A DNA stretch of 43,273 nt. Origin: Merdimmobilis hominis (GTDB taxonomy: Bacteria > Bacillota > Clostridia > Oscillospirales > Ruminococcaceae). Position 1 is the stretch's first letter, and the number at the start of each line of letters is the position of its first letter. The translations under genes were made by a program, and so were the position numbers. The stretch is taken from the NCBI RefSeq assembly GCF_900104615.1, contig NZ_LT629939.1, forward strand, positions 1,178,172 to 1,221,444. Reading direction: 5' to 3'. Below are positions 22,119-29,410 of the stretch, one piece after another. The notes beneath the pieces are model-generated. The model was not told the DNA's origin, did no database searches, and was given only the letters and a program-made list of their open reading frames with translations.

Positions 22119-22147
22119 TTGACAAAGATTTTCCCCCCCGGTATGAT
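22119..22147 (+). promoter_or_regulatory. Promoter of the 40-residue membrane protein gene
   Basis: TTGACA (22119-22124), a 17-bp spacer and TATGAT (22142-22147). Transcription would begin near 22154, after two in-frame ATG codons at 22143 and 22146, which rules these out as starts. Confidence 0.82.
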
Positions 22148-22172
22148 GAATAAGGAAAGGAGGGCCAAGGCA

Positions 22173-22295
22173 TTGGATCTGTTGTCTATCGTCATCGACC
22201 TTGCGACCTTTATCACAAAATTTTTGTGGCTTGCCGTGATCCTCGCCGCGGTGCAGACCGCCTACCGCTATCTCAAAAATAAATTTCACTGGTAA
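22173..22295 (+). CDS. Small membrane protein, 40 residues, TTG start
   Basis: The ORF begins at TTG, nine bases after AAAGGAGG, and reads MDLLSIVIDLATFITKFLWL, then AVILAAVQTA, ending YRYLKNKFHW. One membrane helix spans about residues 3-28, with a basic/aromatic C-terminal tail that should lie in the cytoplasm. It has a near-consensus promoter and an intrinsic terminator 8 bp after the stop, so it is a self-contained gene. I do not recognise a family. Single-helix proteins of this size can be membrane-complex subunits, stress regulators or type I toxins. No antisense RNA promoter was looked for systematically. Confidence 0.65.
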   Translation: MDLLSIVIDLATFITKFLWLAVILAAVQTAYRYLKNKFHW

Positions 22296-22302
22296 ATAGT
22301 TC

Positions 22303-22343
22303 GCCGGTCCCCTGGTTTATTCTGGGGGAACCGGCTTCTTTTT
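22303..22343 (+). terminator. Terminator of the 40-residue protein gene
   Basis: GCCGGTCCCC paired with GGGGGAACCGGC, followed by TTCTTTTTA. Confidence 0.85.
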
Positions 22344-22371
22344 ACTCTGGCCGCCGCCATGTTTCCTGTGG

Positions 22372-22400
22372 TTGACACCCTCTGCCGGAGCCGGTATAAT
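22372..22400 (+). promoter_or_regulatory. Consensus promoter of the UPF0251-mrp operon
   Basis: TTGACA (22372-22377), exactly 17 bp, TATAAT (22395-22400): a perfect sigma-A consensus, the strongest in the window. Confidence 0.9.
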
Positions 22401-22416
22401 TGAGGGGAGTGGAACC

Positions 22417-22437
22417 GGGCATATGCACAATATGCCC
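22417..22437 (+). promoter_or_regulatory. Inverted repeat at the transcript start of the UPF0251-mrp operon
   Basis: GGGCATAT, five bases, ATATGCCC: a perfect 8-bp inverted repeat about 10 bp after the expected transcription start. It would let a bound repressor block a consensus promoter. The UPF0251 protein, which has a sigma-region-4-like HTH, is the leading candidate. Confidence 0.65.
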
Positions 22438-22474
22438 CCCATTCCACAAGTATTGCGGTCAGGAGGTGGACATT

Positions 22475-22843
22475 CTGCCCAGGACAACCAAATGCAGGCG
22501 GGTGTGCATCGCCCCAGACAATCGGGTTTTCACCCCCAAACGCCCCTGCGGCAAACCGGTGACCCTGCGGCTGGAAGAGCTGGAAAGCCTGCGCCTGTGC
22601 GACCTGGAAGGGCTGGAACAGGACAGCGCCGCCCAGCGGATGGAGGTCTCCCGCGGGACCTTCCAGCGGATTTTGTACCGCGCCCGCCAAAAGGTGGCCG
22701 GCGCCTTGTGCGAGGGTTGCCCCATTGTCATCGAAGGCGGCAATTACCAACTGGCCTCCAGCGGCCAGGGATGCCCCCATTCCTGTTCCAGGTGTTACCC
22801 AAATGAATTGCAAATAGGTAAGGAGTTGAAATCCAATGAGTGA
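22475..22843 (+). CDS. UPF0251 (DUF134) HTH protein, probable CTG start
   Basis: About 122 residues: PRTTKCRRVCIAPDNRVFTP at the start, LRLEELESLRLCDLEGLEQ, AAQRMEVSRGTFQRILYRAR as a sigma-70 region-4-like HTH, and a C-terminal cysteine-rich tail (GCPHSCSRCYP). Family members begin M-P-R-x-x-K-C-R-R-V, which here aligns with CTG at 22475, eight bases after AGGAGG. The in-frame GTG at 22466 overlaps that Shine-Dalgarno and ATT at 22472 is the other option, so a non-standard start is likely. UPF0251 genes usually sit beside Mrp/NBP35 or NifX-like genes, as here; the stop overlaps the mrp start by 8 bp. Likely an iron-sulfur-linked autoregulator (inference). Confidence 0.85.
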   Translation: MPRTTKCRRVCIAPDNRVFTPKRPCGKPVTLRLEELESLRLCDLEGLEQDSAAQRMEVSRGTFQRILYRARQKVAGALCEGCPIVIEGGNYQLASSGQGCPHSCSRCYPNELQIGKELKSNE

Positions 22844-23672
22844 AGGATGCAACCACGATTGCGGCAACTGCACCCAGAACTGCCCCTCCCGCCAGATGAA
22901 GCCGGAGGATTTCTTGGAGTCCCCCCACGAGATGAGCTCCATCCGCAAGGTGATCGGCGTAGTCAGCGGCAAAGGCGGCGTCGGCAAATCCCTGGTGACC
23001 TCCCTGATGGCGGTCCTTCTGAACCGCCGGGGCTACAACACCGCCATTTTAGACGCGGATATCACCGGCCCCTCCATCCCCAAGGCCTTTGGCATCCACG
23101 AAAAAGCCATGGCCAGCCAGTTCGGCCTTCTCCCCACCAAAACCAAGACCGGCGTGGACATCATGTCGGTCAATCTGCTGTTGGATCATGAGACTGATCC
23201 AGTGGTGTGGCGGGGTCCCATTATCGCCAATACGGTAAAACAGTTCTGGACCGATGTGATCTGGAGCGACGTAGACTTTATGTTTGTGGACATGCCTCCG
23301 GGAACCGGTGATGTTCCCTTGACCGTCTTTCAATCCATCCCCCTGGATGGCATCCTCATCGTCACCTCCCCTCAGGAGCTGGTCTCGATGATCGTGGGCA
23401 AAGCGGTCAACATGGCCAAAAAAATGAATATCCCCATCTTGGGTTTGATTGAGAATATGAGCTATGTCCAGTGCCCAGACTGCGGCAAACACATCCATGT
23501 CTTCGGCGAAAGCCATTTAGAGGATGTGGCTGCCGCCTATGGGCTGGATGTACTGGGCCGCCTTCCCATCGACCCTGCCATCGCCAGCGCCTGTGACCAG
23601 GGCCGGATCGAAGAGGTCGAAGGGGATTGGCTGGACGGCGCCGCCGACCTGTTGGAACATTTGGGCGACTAA
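22836..23672 (+). CDS. mrp: Mrp/NBP35-family iron-sulfur cluster carrier ATPase
   Basis: The 278-residue P-loop protein has an N-terminal cysteine set C5/C9/C12/C16, a deviant Walker A SGKGGVGKS (44-52), GPSIPKAFG, VDMPPGTGDVPLT, and the bridging CxxC at C213/C216 (QCPDCG). Dimers hold a labile [4Fe-4S] cluster across the interface and deliver it to apoproteins. The N-terminal cysteines place it with the NBP35-like/ORP-type group rather than short ApbC. AAGGAG lies upstream of the ATG, which overlaps the UPF0251 stop, so translation is coupled. Confidence 0.95.
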   Translation: MSEGCNHDCGNCTQNCPSRQMKPEDFLESPHEMSSIRKVIGVVSGKGGVGKSLVTSLMAVLLNRRGYNTAILDADITGPSIPKAFGIHEKAMASQFGLLPTKTKTGVDIMSVNLLLDHETDPVVWRGPIIANTVKQFWTDVIWSDVDFMFVDMPPGTGDVPLTVFQSIPLDGILIVTSPQELVSMIVGKAVNMAKKMNIPILGLIENMSYVQCPDCGKHIHVFGESHLEDVAAAYGLDVLGRLPIDPAIASACDQGRIEEVEGDWLDGAADLLEHLGD

Positions 23673-23678
23673 ACCCTT

Positions 23679-23723
23679 GCAAAGACAGCTCCCATACAAA
23701 GGGGGCTGTCTTTGCTGCATTTT
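23679..23723 (+). terminator. Terminator of the UPF0251-mrp operon
   Basis: GCAAAGACAGC and its complement, with an inner CCC/GGG, followed by TGCATTTTGG. Confidence 0.8.
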
Positions 23724-23845
23724 GGCGGGAGTAGCTCCCCCTTGCCCCCATGAAGAGGACAACGCCCCCGGTTTCCCGCAATGACCCGATGATCCCCGGC
23801 GCGCCTGCCGGAACGACAGCTATGTGGAAGAGGGTTGGAACAGCC

Positions 23846-25300
23846 ATGAAAGAAGATATCAGTTTGTATCAGTGGATTTATGAGTATCTCCTTATGATGA
23901 TCCAGTGTGGGGTGGTGTCCCATGGGGAATCCCTTCCCCCCATTTGGGATCTGGCCGACAAGTTCCATGTCTCCATCCGCCCGGTGCAGCAGGCCCTCGC
24001 CATGCTGGAAAGCCAGGGCTGGATCGCCATGGACGGCAAACGGTTCCGGGTGGTTGCCCGTCTCACCCCGGAAGAGATTGAGCAAAACTACGCCGTCCAC
24101 TTCTGGTCCCGCAGGGACGCCATCCGGGACATCTACGCCTTCGAGTCCATGGTGTCCGCAGACATCCTGCTGGCCGCCCTTCAGCTCCTCCCGGAAAAGG
24201 ATGCAAAGCGGCTTTCCCGGTGGGAGGATGACCCCTCCAACCAGGATTTTATAGGCAGCATCTACCTGCTGGAGGAGATGCTCCACCCCTTGGGCAACCC
24301 CATGCTCACCGGCCTGCTCTGTGACCTGGCACTGTTCCAGGCCTATCCTTTTTCCGCCCGGGGAGGAGAAAAGGACGGCGGGTTCCTGTGCAGCTGCGGC
24401 AGCCTTCTCTCCCTCCTCGGCCTCTGCCGGCAGGGGAACCATGCCGAGGCGCGCCGGCAGATCTGCCAACACCTGGACGACAACGCCCTTCGCCTGTACG
24501 CCTCCTTCCACGACAGCCCCCAGCCCCCGGATGTACAGCCGGTTTCCTTTGAGTGGCAGGTTTACCGGGGCCGCCCCCGTCAGGTGTACAGCGTGGTTTA
24601 CAAACTGATCCATCAAATCGCCTTGGGGGAACTGCCCATGGGGCAGCGCCTCCCCCCCATCAACACCCTGGCGGATCAGTTTGGGGTGAGCCGCAGCACG
24701 ATCCGCCGGGCCACCGGGGTGATGAACAGCATTGGGGTGACCCAGCCCTCAGGGGGCAAGGGAACCAAGCCGGTCCCCCTCGACCCGGAAACGGTGGCCA
24801 ACGGCTTGGAAACCTACACCATGCGCACCATGATGGCTAAGTACCTGCAGGCCCTACAGATTTTCAGCCTCACCGCCCCCGGCATCATCCGGGACACTTT
24901 CCCCCAAATCGGGGAGCAACAGCTGGCCTCCACCGCCGCCAACCTGCGGGAAATTGCCGCCTCCGGCCGCTGGAATGCCATCACCGAGCTGTTCTGCCAA
25001 CTGATGATCGACGCTTCCGGCAATGGGGTGGTTCGGGAGCTGTATGCCCGCCTGTTGGAACAGCTGGTGTGGGGCCATCCCCTTTCCTGCCTGGCTGGCA
25101 GCCCGGAGAAGAGCCGGATGTACTGCCACTGCGCCGACACTTTGGCCCTGTACCTGGAGAGGCGTGATCTGGACGCCTTCTGCTGGGAGGCCAAATGGCA
25201 CTTTGATTCCCTTCTCCTGTTCAGCAGGACGCTGCTGCTCCAGCACGGGGCGGGGGGCGTGAAGCCCATTGTCTTGGTAGAAGGGCTTCCCAAACCGTGA
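23846..25300 (+). CDS. Tandem double-GntR transcriptional regulator
   Basis: The 484-residue protein contains two complete GntR-type winged helices in one chain. The first spans about 7-74 (LYQWIYEYLLMMIQCGVVSHG, LPPIWDLADKFHVS). The second spans about 246-311 (VYSVVYKLIHQIALGELPMG, LPPINTLADQFGVSRSTIRR, ending GGKGTKPV). Each is followed by a helical domain of about 170 residues with no recognised ligand motif. It looks like a duplicated and fused GntR protein, so one polypeptide could act as a built-in dimer. Earlier in-frame ATGs at 23750, 23789 and 23822 exist; ATG 23846 has GAAGAGGG upstream and begins where GntR homology starts. Regulated genes are unknown. It ends at its own terminator. 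Confidence 0.85.
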   Translation: MKEDISLYQWIYEYLLMMIQCGVVSHGESLPPIWDLADKFHVSIRPVQQALAMLESQGWIAMDGKRFRVVARLTPEEIEQNYAVHFWSRRDAIRDIYAFESMVSADILLAALQLLPEKDAKRLSRWEDDPSNQDFIGSIYLLEEMLHPLGNPMLTGLLCDLALFQAYPFSARGGEKDGGFLCSCGSLLSLLGLCRQGNHAEARRQICQHLDDNALRLYASFHDSPQPPDVQPVSFEWQVYRGRPRQVYSVVYKLIHQIALGELPMGQRLPPINTLADQFGVSRSTIRRATGVMNSIGVTQPSGGKGTKPVPLDPETVANGLETYTMRTMMAKYLQALQIFSLTAPGIIRDTFPQIGEQQLASTAANLREIAASGRWNAITELFCQLMIDASGNGVVRELYARLLEQLVWGHPLSCLAGSPEKSRMYCHCADTLALYLERRDLDAFCWEAKWHFDSLLLFSRTLLLQHGAGGVKPIVLVEGLPKP

Positions 25301-25327
25301 TATTATCCCCACTTCCACCTTTCCTCC

Positions 25328-25351
25328 AACCGCCCAAAAGGGCGGTTTTTT
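25328..25351 (+). terminator. Terminator of the GntR gene
   Basis: AACCGCCC, AAAA loop, GGGCGGTT, then T residues. Confidence 0.92.
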
Positions 25352-25738
25352 CGCTATTCGGGGAGCTTTTAGAAAATATATTTTTAAAATAACCCTATTA
25401 AATAGGAGCCTCTTTTGATATAATGGTTGTGGACTTACACAAACAGGTATTGGCGGGGCAAAACCCGCTCCATAAAGACAGCAAGCACAGGCAGGGAAAA
25501 GCCCTCGTTTTTCCCTGCTTATCTTATTGCCACAGGATGGCCTACAGAAGATGCCAGTATCACCACAGCGCCCCCATGCCGGCCAATGCTTTTGCCAAGG
25601 ACGGGCCGTGCCTTCTATCCCGAGGCGCCCCATTGCCTGGGGAAGCCTATGGGCATAGGAACTCTGCCCTGGGAACTGCATACCTTGTACAAGGACCCAG
25701 CCCAATCCCCGAATCTCTGTCCTATGGAGGGTGACGAA
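25352..25738 (+). other. Long leader (about 300 nt) before the HPt / c-di-GMP operon
   Basis: A TATAAT at 25419-25424, with a weak -35 (ATTAAA, 16 bp upstream), would start transcription near 25431, leaving about 300 nt before the HPt ATG. The leader contains GCGGG/CCCGC with a GCAAAA loop (25453-25468), a 10-bp-stem hairpin with a U-rich tail (25491-25528), CCTAT/ATAGG (25646-25659) and the palindrome CCTTGTACAAGG (25683-25694). Open frames in it lack ribosome binding sites. It looks like a structured regulatory RNA. I do not recognise a known riboswitch class. Confidence 0.5.
25491..25528 (+). promoter_or_regulatory. Attenuator-like hairpin in the leader
   Basis: GCAGGGAAAA, an 8-nt loop, TTTTCCCTGC, then TTATCTTATT. 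The stem plus U-rich tail resembles an intrinsic terminator placed about 60 nt into the transcript. This would allow premature termination as a control point. Confidence 0.5.
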
Positions 25739-26095
25739 ATGACTGTTCAGCAATACTACGCCGCCATCGGCGCCGATTACAACGAAGTGATCCGCCGGCT
25801 GGGGAATGAAGACCGCATCCGCCGGTTCCTCTTAAAATTCCCCGCAGACCAAAGCTTTTCTATCCTTTGCCATTCGCTGGCGGAAAATCAGTACGAAGAA
25901 GCTTTCCGGGCCGCCCACTCCCTAAAGGGCATCAGCATGAACCTGGGGCTGACCCCACTGGCAGAGTCCAGCAGCGCAGTCACCGAAGCGCTCCGCGCCG
26001 GGCCTCCCTCCGAGGATATCGGCCCGCTGTTCGCCCAACTGGAAGGCGATTACAACACCATTCTCGCCGCAATTCAGGGATTGTCCCAAGCCTAG
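25739..26095 (+). CDS. Histidine phosphotransfer (HPt) domain protein
   Basis: The 118-residue all-helical protein carries the HPt signature FRAAHSLKGISMNLGL with phosphorylatable H60, and a second half of two helices. It should relay phosphate between a hybrid kinase and a response regulator. GGAGGGTG lies five bases before ATG 25739; the frame is open much further upstream through the leader, but without a site. The gene ends 28 bp before the REC-HD-GYP-GGDEF gene, its natural phosphate partner. No histidine kinase is encoded in the window. Confidence 0.9.
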   Translation: MTVQQYYAAIGADYNEVIRRLGNEDRIRRFLLKFPADQSFSILCHSLAENQYEEAFRAAHSLKGISMNLGLTPLAESSSAVTEALRAGPPSEDIGPLFAQLEGDYNTILAAIQGLSQA

Positions 26096-26123
26096 AGGGC
26101 GAACCATAGAGGAAGTGTAGTGG

Positions 26124-28178
26124 ATGGAAAAAAGGAACCGTATCCTCATTGTTGATGACACCGAAATGAACCGATCTTTGTTGGCGGATATTCTGTCTGC
26201 CGAATACGACATCTTAGAGGCCCGCGATGGCATAGAGGCCATCGCCCTCTTGGGCAAATACCACACCAATATCTCGCTGGTGCTGCTGGATATCGTCATG
26301 CCGCGGATGGACGGCTTTGAAGTGCTCACCATTATGAACAAAAGCGGCTGGATCCACAGCATCCCGGTGATCACCATATCGGCGGAGACCTCCTCTAGCT
26401 ACATTGACCATGCCTACGACCTGGGCGCAACCGATTACATCAACCGTCCTTTTGACGAAAAGACGGTTCAGCGAAGGGTCTGCAACACCATCATGCTGTA
26501 CACCAAACAGAAAAACCTGGAGGGCATGGTGACCGAACAGATTTTAGAAAAAGAGCGGTACAACTTTTTGATGGTGGAGATCCTCTCCAACATCGTGGAG
26601 TTCCGCAATGGGGAGAGCGGCCTGCACGTCCTTCACATCCGGGTGATCACCGAGCTTCTGCTGAAAAAACTGGTGGCCCGCACCAGCCGGTACAACCTGA
26701 CCTCCTCCAAAATTGCCCTGATTGTAAACGCCTCGGCCCTCCATGACATCGGCAAAATCTCCATCCCGGAGGATATCCTCAACAAACCGGGCAGGCTGAC
26801 CGATGAGGAATTTGCCATTATGAAAACCCACTGTGCCATCGGGGCACAGATTTTGCAGAATGCCCCCAACCTCCAAGAGGAGGAGCTGATCCGGGTGGCC
26901 CATGACATCTGCCGTTGGCACCATGAACGGTATGACGGCCGTGGGTATCCCGACGGTCTCAAAGGGGAGGACATCCCCATCGCCGCCCAGGTGGTCTCTT
27001 TGGCAGACGTCTATGACGCCTTGACCAGCAAACGGGTATACAAACCCGCCTATTCCCACGAGGAATCCATGCGGATGATCCTGCGGGGGGAATGCGGGGC
27101 TTTTAACCCCATCCTGCTGGAATGTCTGGTGGATGCCGGGAGCCATATTGAGGAAGAGGTTCGGGTAAACTCCCCCAGCGGCATGTCCTCCATGGAGATT
27201 CAAAGCATCGCCACCGAGCTGATCGCAAGCAACGAACTGCGGGCCTCCAACCGCACCCTGGCCCTGTTGGATCAGGAGCGGATCAAATACCGGTTCTTCG
27301 CCTCCATGTCCCAGGAGGTCCAGTTCGAATATAACATTCACTCAGACCTGCTGGAGGTTTCGGAATGGGGGGCCAGATACCTGGCCCTTCCGGAGCTGAT
27401 CGCCCACCCCAAGCAGAGCAAACAACTCCAGAAGGTCTTCCCCGCTGCGGATTTTCAAAGCTTTATCTGTCTTCTGCGCGGCACCACTCCCACCGACCCC
27501 ATTGTCAGCGGGAGTTACTGCTTGTCGGTCCAAGGGGAACCCCGATGGTTCAAAGTGGTAGCCCGCACCCTGTGGGACAGCGAAGACCGGGCCAACTACT
27601 CCACTGTCATCGGCAAGTTCATCGACATCCACGAAGAGCAGCTGGAGCTGGCCAACCTGCGCCAGCTTGCAGCCCAGGATTCCCTGACTTCCCTGTACAA
27701 CCACCGGGCGGCCCGGGAAGCCATTGAAGCTAAAATTGCCGCCAATGAGGGCAAAAACTTTGCCATGATCCTCTTTGATGTGGATTATTTCAAGTCAGCC
27801 AACGACCAGTTTGGCCACATCTTCGGGGATGAGGTGCTCAAATATGTGGCCCAGCGGATGCGCCAGAACATTCGGCAGGGCGACATCGCCGCCCGGGTGG
27901 GTGGGGATGAATTCCTGATTTTTGCCGAGTGCCAGAGCGACGCCATGCCTCAAATCCAGCGGGTGTTCCACACCCTGACCGGCCAATACAAGGATTTTCA
28001 AATCTCCATCAGCATGGGGATCTCCCTCTGCCCGGAAAACGGGGAGGCGTACGAGCGGCTGTTCCACTGCGCAGACCAAGCCCTCTATTCCGCTAAAAAG
28101 AGTGGGCGGAACCAGTACCGGCTGTATGACAAATCCATCCAAGGATTTTTGTCGGTTCTCTCCCCAATGGACAATTAA
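26124..28178 (+). CDS. Response regulator with HD-GYP and GGDEF domains (c-di-GMP turnover)
   Basis: The 684-residue soluble protein has, in order, a REC domain with phospho-acceptor D56 and acidic DD at 11-12, an HD-GYP phosphodiesterase domain (about 145-345; H207-D208 in LHDIGK, HHERYDGRGYP at 266-276), a PAS-like middle (about 380-505), and a GGDEF diguanylate cyclase domain (about 515-670; GGDEF at 593-597). A full RxxD inhibitory site (RQGD, 585-588) lies five residues before GGDEF. Both catalytic signatures are intact, so it may make and degrade cyclic di-GMP under phosphorylation by the upstream HPt protein. In REC the usual lysine before P-F is arginine (RPF, 108-110). AGGAAGTG precedes the ATG. 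Confidence 0.95.
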   Translation: MEKRNRILIVDDTEMNRSLLADILSAEYDILEARDGIEAIALLGKYHTNISLVLLDIVMPRMDGFEVLTIMNKSGWIHSIPVITISAETSSSYIDHAYDLGATDYINRPFDEKTVQRRVCNTIMLYTKQKNLEGMVTEQILEKERYNFLMVEILSNIVEFRNGESGLHVLHIRVITELLLKKLVARTSRYNLTSSKIALIVNASALHDIGKISIPEDILNKPGRLTDEEFAIMKTHCAIGAQILQNAPNLQEEELIRVAHDICRWHHERYDGRGYPDGLKGEDIPIAAQVVSLADVYDALTSKRVYKPAYSHEESMRMILRGECGAFNPILLECLVDAGSHIEEEVRVNSPSGMSSMEIQSIATELIASNELRASNRTLALLDQERIKYRFFASMSQEVQFEYNIHSDLLEVSEWGARYLALPELIAHPKQSKQLQKVFPAADFQSFICLLRGTTPTDPIVSGSYCLSVQGEPRWFKVVARTLWDSEDRANYSTVIGKFIDIHEEQLELANLRQLAAQDSLTSLYNHRAAREAIEAKIAANEGKNFAMILFDVDYFKSANDQFGHIFGDEVLKYVAQRMRQNIRQGDIAARVGGDEFLIFAECQSDAMPQIQRVFHTLTGQYKDFQISISMGISLCPENGEAYERLFHCADQALYSAKKSGRNQYRLYDKSIQGFLSVLSPMDN

Positions 28179-28183
28179 AAACG

Positions 28184-28228
28184 CAAACAGCCCCCGCAGG
28201 AACACCGTTGTCCTGCGGGGGCTGTTTT
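28184..28228. terminator. Bidirectional terminator between the c-di-GMP and hemolysin III genes
   Basis: A stem of about 17 bp (AAACAGCCCCCGCAGGA and complement) with a 9-nt loop; T run on the plus side, mixed T tail on the minus side. Confidence 0.9.
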
Positions 28229-28236
28229 GTCTGCCA

Positions 28237-28887
28237 CTATAGGATATAAAAGAACACCACCAGGAAGTGGAGGAAACTGCCCAGCATAACAAAGAGATGG
28301 AACAGCTCATGGAACCCAAAATCTGCACTGATGTTGGGCTTTTTGACGGCGTACATCACCCCGCCGATGGTGTAGGAGATTCCCCCGGCAGCTAAAAGGG
28401 CAATCCCCCCGGCAGGCAGGGCCCCTAGGGACGGCAGGTCAAAGGCGATCGCCCACCCCATAAGGATGTACAGGGCGGTGGAAAACCACCGGGGCGCGGA
28501 GAACCAAAAGAGCTTCACTGCGATGCCCACCACGGCGCACAGCCAAATCACCGCTGTAAACAAGTAGGATTTGGGCGGCTGCAACAGATTGAGCAGCATG
28601 GGGGTGTAAGAACCGGCAATGAGCACATAGATCATTGAATGGTCCAGCTTGCGCAGCCGCAGAATCACCCGGTCAGTCCCATGGACAAAATGGTAGGTGG
28701 CGCTGGTGGCGTATAAAGCCACCAGGGACAGGCCGAAAACCGCTGCGGAAAGCCCGGTCATCCAGCCCACCTGGCGGGATATGCTGGCGGCAACCAATAC
28801 GCCAGTCCCCAGAACAGAGAGCAGTGCACCAATAAAATGGGTATAACTGCTAATAGGGTCCCTAGCATGTTGTAAATAGTGAGACAT
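28237..28887 (-). CDS. trhA: TrhA / hemolysin III family (PAQR-like) membrane protein
   Basis: The 216-residue protein has seven membrane helices and the PAQR signature: DPISSYTHFIGALLSVLG, YATSATYHFVHG, LRKLDHSMIYVLIAGSYTP and a C-terminal FGFHELFHLFVM. The conserved H/D/H residues form a zinc site, and related receptors act as lipid hydrolases. Bacterial TrhA members are linked to membrane homeostasis, and the name hemolysin III is historical. A GTG 15 bp upstream is in frame but lies in the Shine-Dalgarno (GGAGGTG), so ATG 28887 is the start. Confidence 0.92.
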   Translation of the reverse strand: MSHYLQHARDPISSYTHFIGALLSVLGTGVLVAASISRQVGWMTGLSAAVFGLSLVALYATSATYHFVHGTDRVILRLRKLDHSMIYVLIAGSYTPMLLNLLQPPKSYLFTAVIWLCAVVGIAVKLFWFSAPRWFSTALYILMGWAIAFDLPSLGALPAGGIALLAAGGISYTIGGVMYAVKKPNISADFGFHELFHLFVMLGSFLHFLVVFFYIL

Positions 28888-28935
28888 CTTCGGCACCTCC
28901 ACTCACATAATTTTAAAAACCAGATTATAGGATAT

Positions 28936-28963
28936 ATCATAGCACAATCTTGAAAAAAAGCAA
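28936..28963 (-). promoter_or_regulatory. Promoter of trhA
   Basis: On the minus strand TTGCTT (28958-28963), a 16-bp spacer and TATGAT (28936-28941) with an extended TGC before it. Confidence 0.6.
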
Positions 28964-29027
28964 TGGGAAACGCCCCGTTGTCGAAAAGTTCAGGCTACAG
29001 AAGTAGTGTGGGAATCCCATTTGTCCC

Positions 29028-29121
29028 TTATGCAAGCTGGTGGGGGAAAATCCTCTGCAAACTGTCCCCTCCCTGAAGGGTCTTCATCCCCCTGGGGGCT
29101 CTCCTCTGGAACTTTGCATAA
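29028..29121. repeat. Pair of 8-bp inverted repeats 78 bp apart
   Basis: TTATGCAA at 29028-29035 and TTGCATAA at 29114-29121 bracket a GC-rich non-coding segment. They may be chance or ends of a decayed element; no flanking duplication was found. Confidence 0.3.
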
Positions 29122-29366
29122 CTCAAAAGAACCGCCGCCCTCTGAGGGCTTCCTCCAAACCCGAAAGCCCCGTTTCGTCTAAATTGGGCCCCCCAATGGG
29201 CTTTTTATAGAGTTATCCGGTGGCGGGCCTCGCTGACCACGGTAAATACCTTATGGAAATACGGGCCCCATTATCCCACCGAAAAACCATGGAATGTAAA
29301 CTTTTTCACTCCCCGTATTGCCTCAGCCGGCCACTTGCCATGCGGGCCAGCAGCAAAACATCGCAG

Positions 29367-29402
29367 AAAAGCGCCCTCCCCGCTATGGGGAGGGCGCTTT
29401 TT
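29367..29402 (-). terminator. Terminator of the Cache-like sensor gene
   Basis: An 11-bp GC stem (GCGCCCTCCCC and complement) with A residues on the left and T residues on the right: on the minus strand it ends in TTTTC, right after the sensor stop codon. Confidence 0.88.
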
Positions 29403-29410
29403 GATTAATC

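Larger units (their letters stand above)
28888..29410. other. Gene-poor stretch of about 520 bp
   Basis: Contains the trhA promoter at the left and the sensor-gene terminator at the right. Between them no ORF has a ribosome binding site. It holds TTATGCAA (29028-29035) and its inverse TTGCATAA (29114-29121) about 80 bp apart, several short CCCC/GGGG hairpins, and a terminator-like hairpin with AAAGCCC/GGGCTTT arms and an inner ATTGGG/CCCAAT (29164-29207). It could be the relic of a lost gene or small element, or an unrecognised RNA. Confidence 0.5.

Noticed and set aside
25431-25560. Cyclic-di-GMP-I (GEMM) riboswitch before the HPt operon
   Set aside because: Short strings resemble parts of the core, but the GNRA-tetraloop hairpin, the GGGACGCAAAGCC segment and the receptor stem are not in the right order, so the class is not assigned.
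25423-25734. 103-codon ORF within the HPt leader
   Set aside because: It begins at the -10 box, has no ribosome binding site and reads like random sequence.
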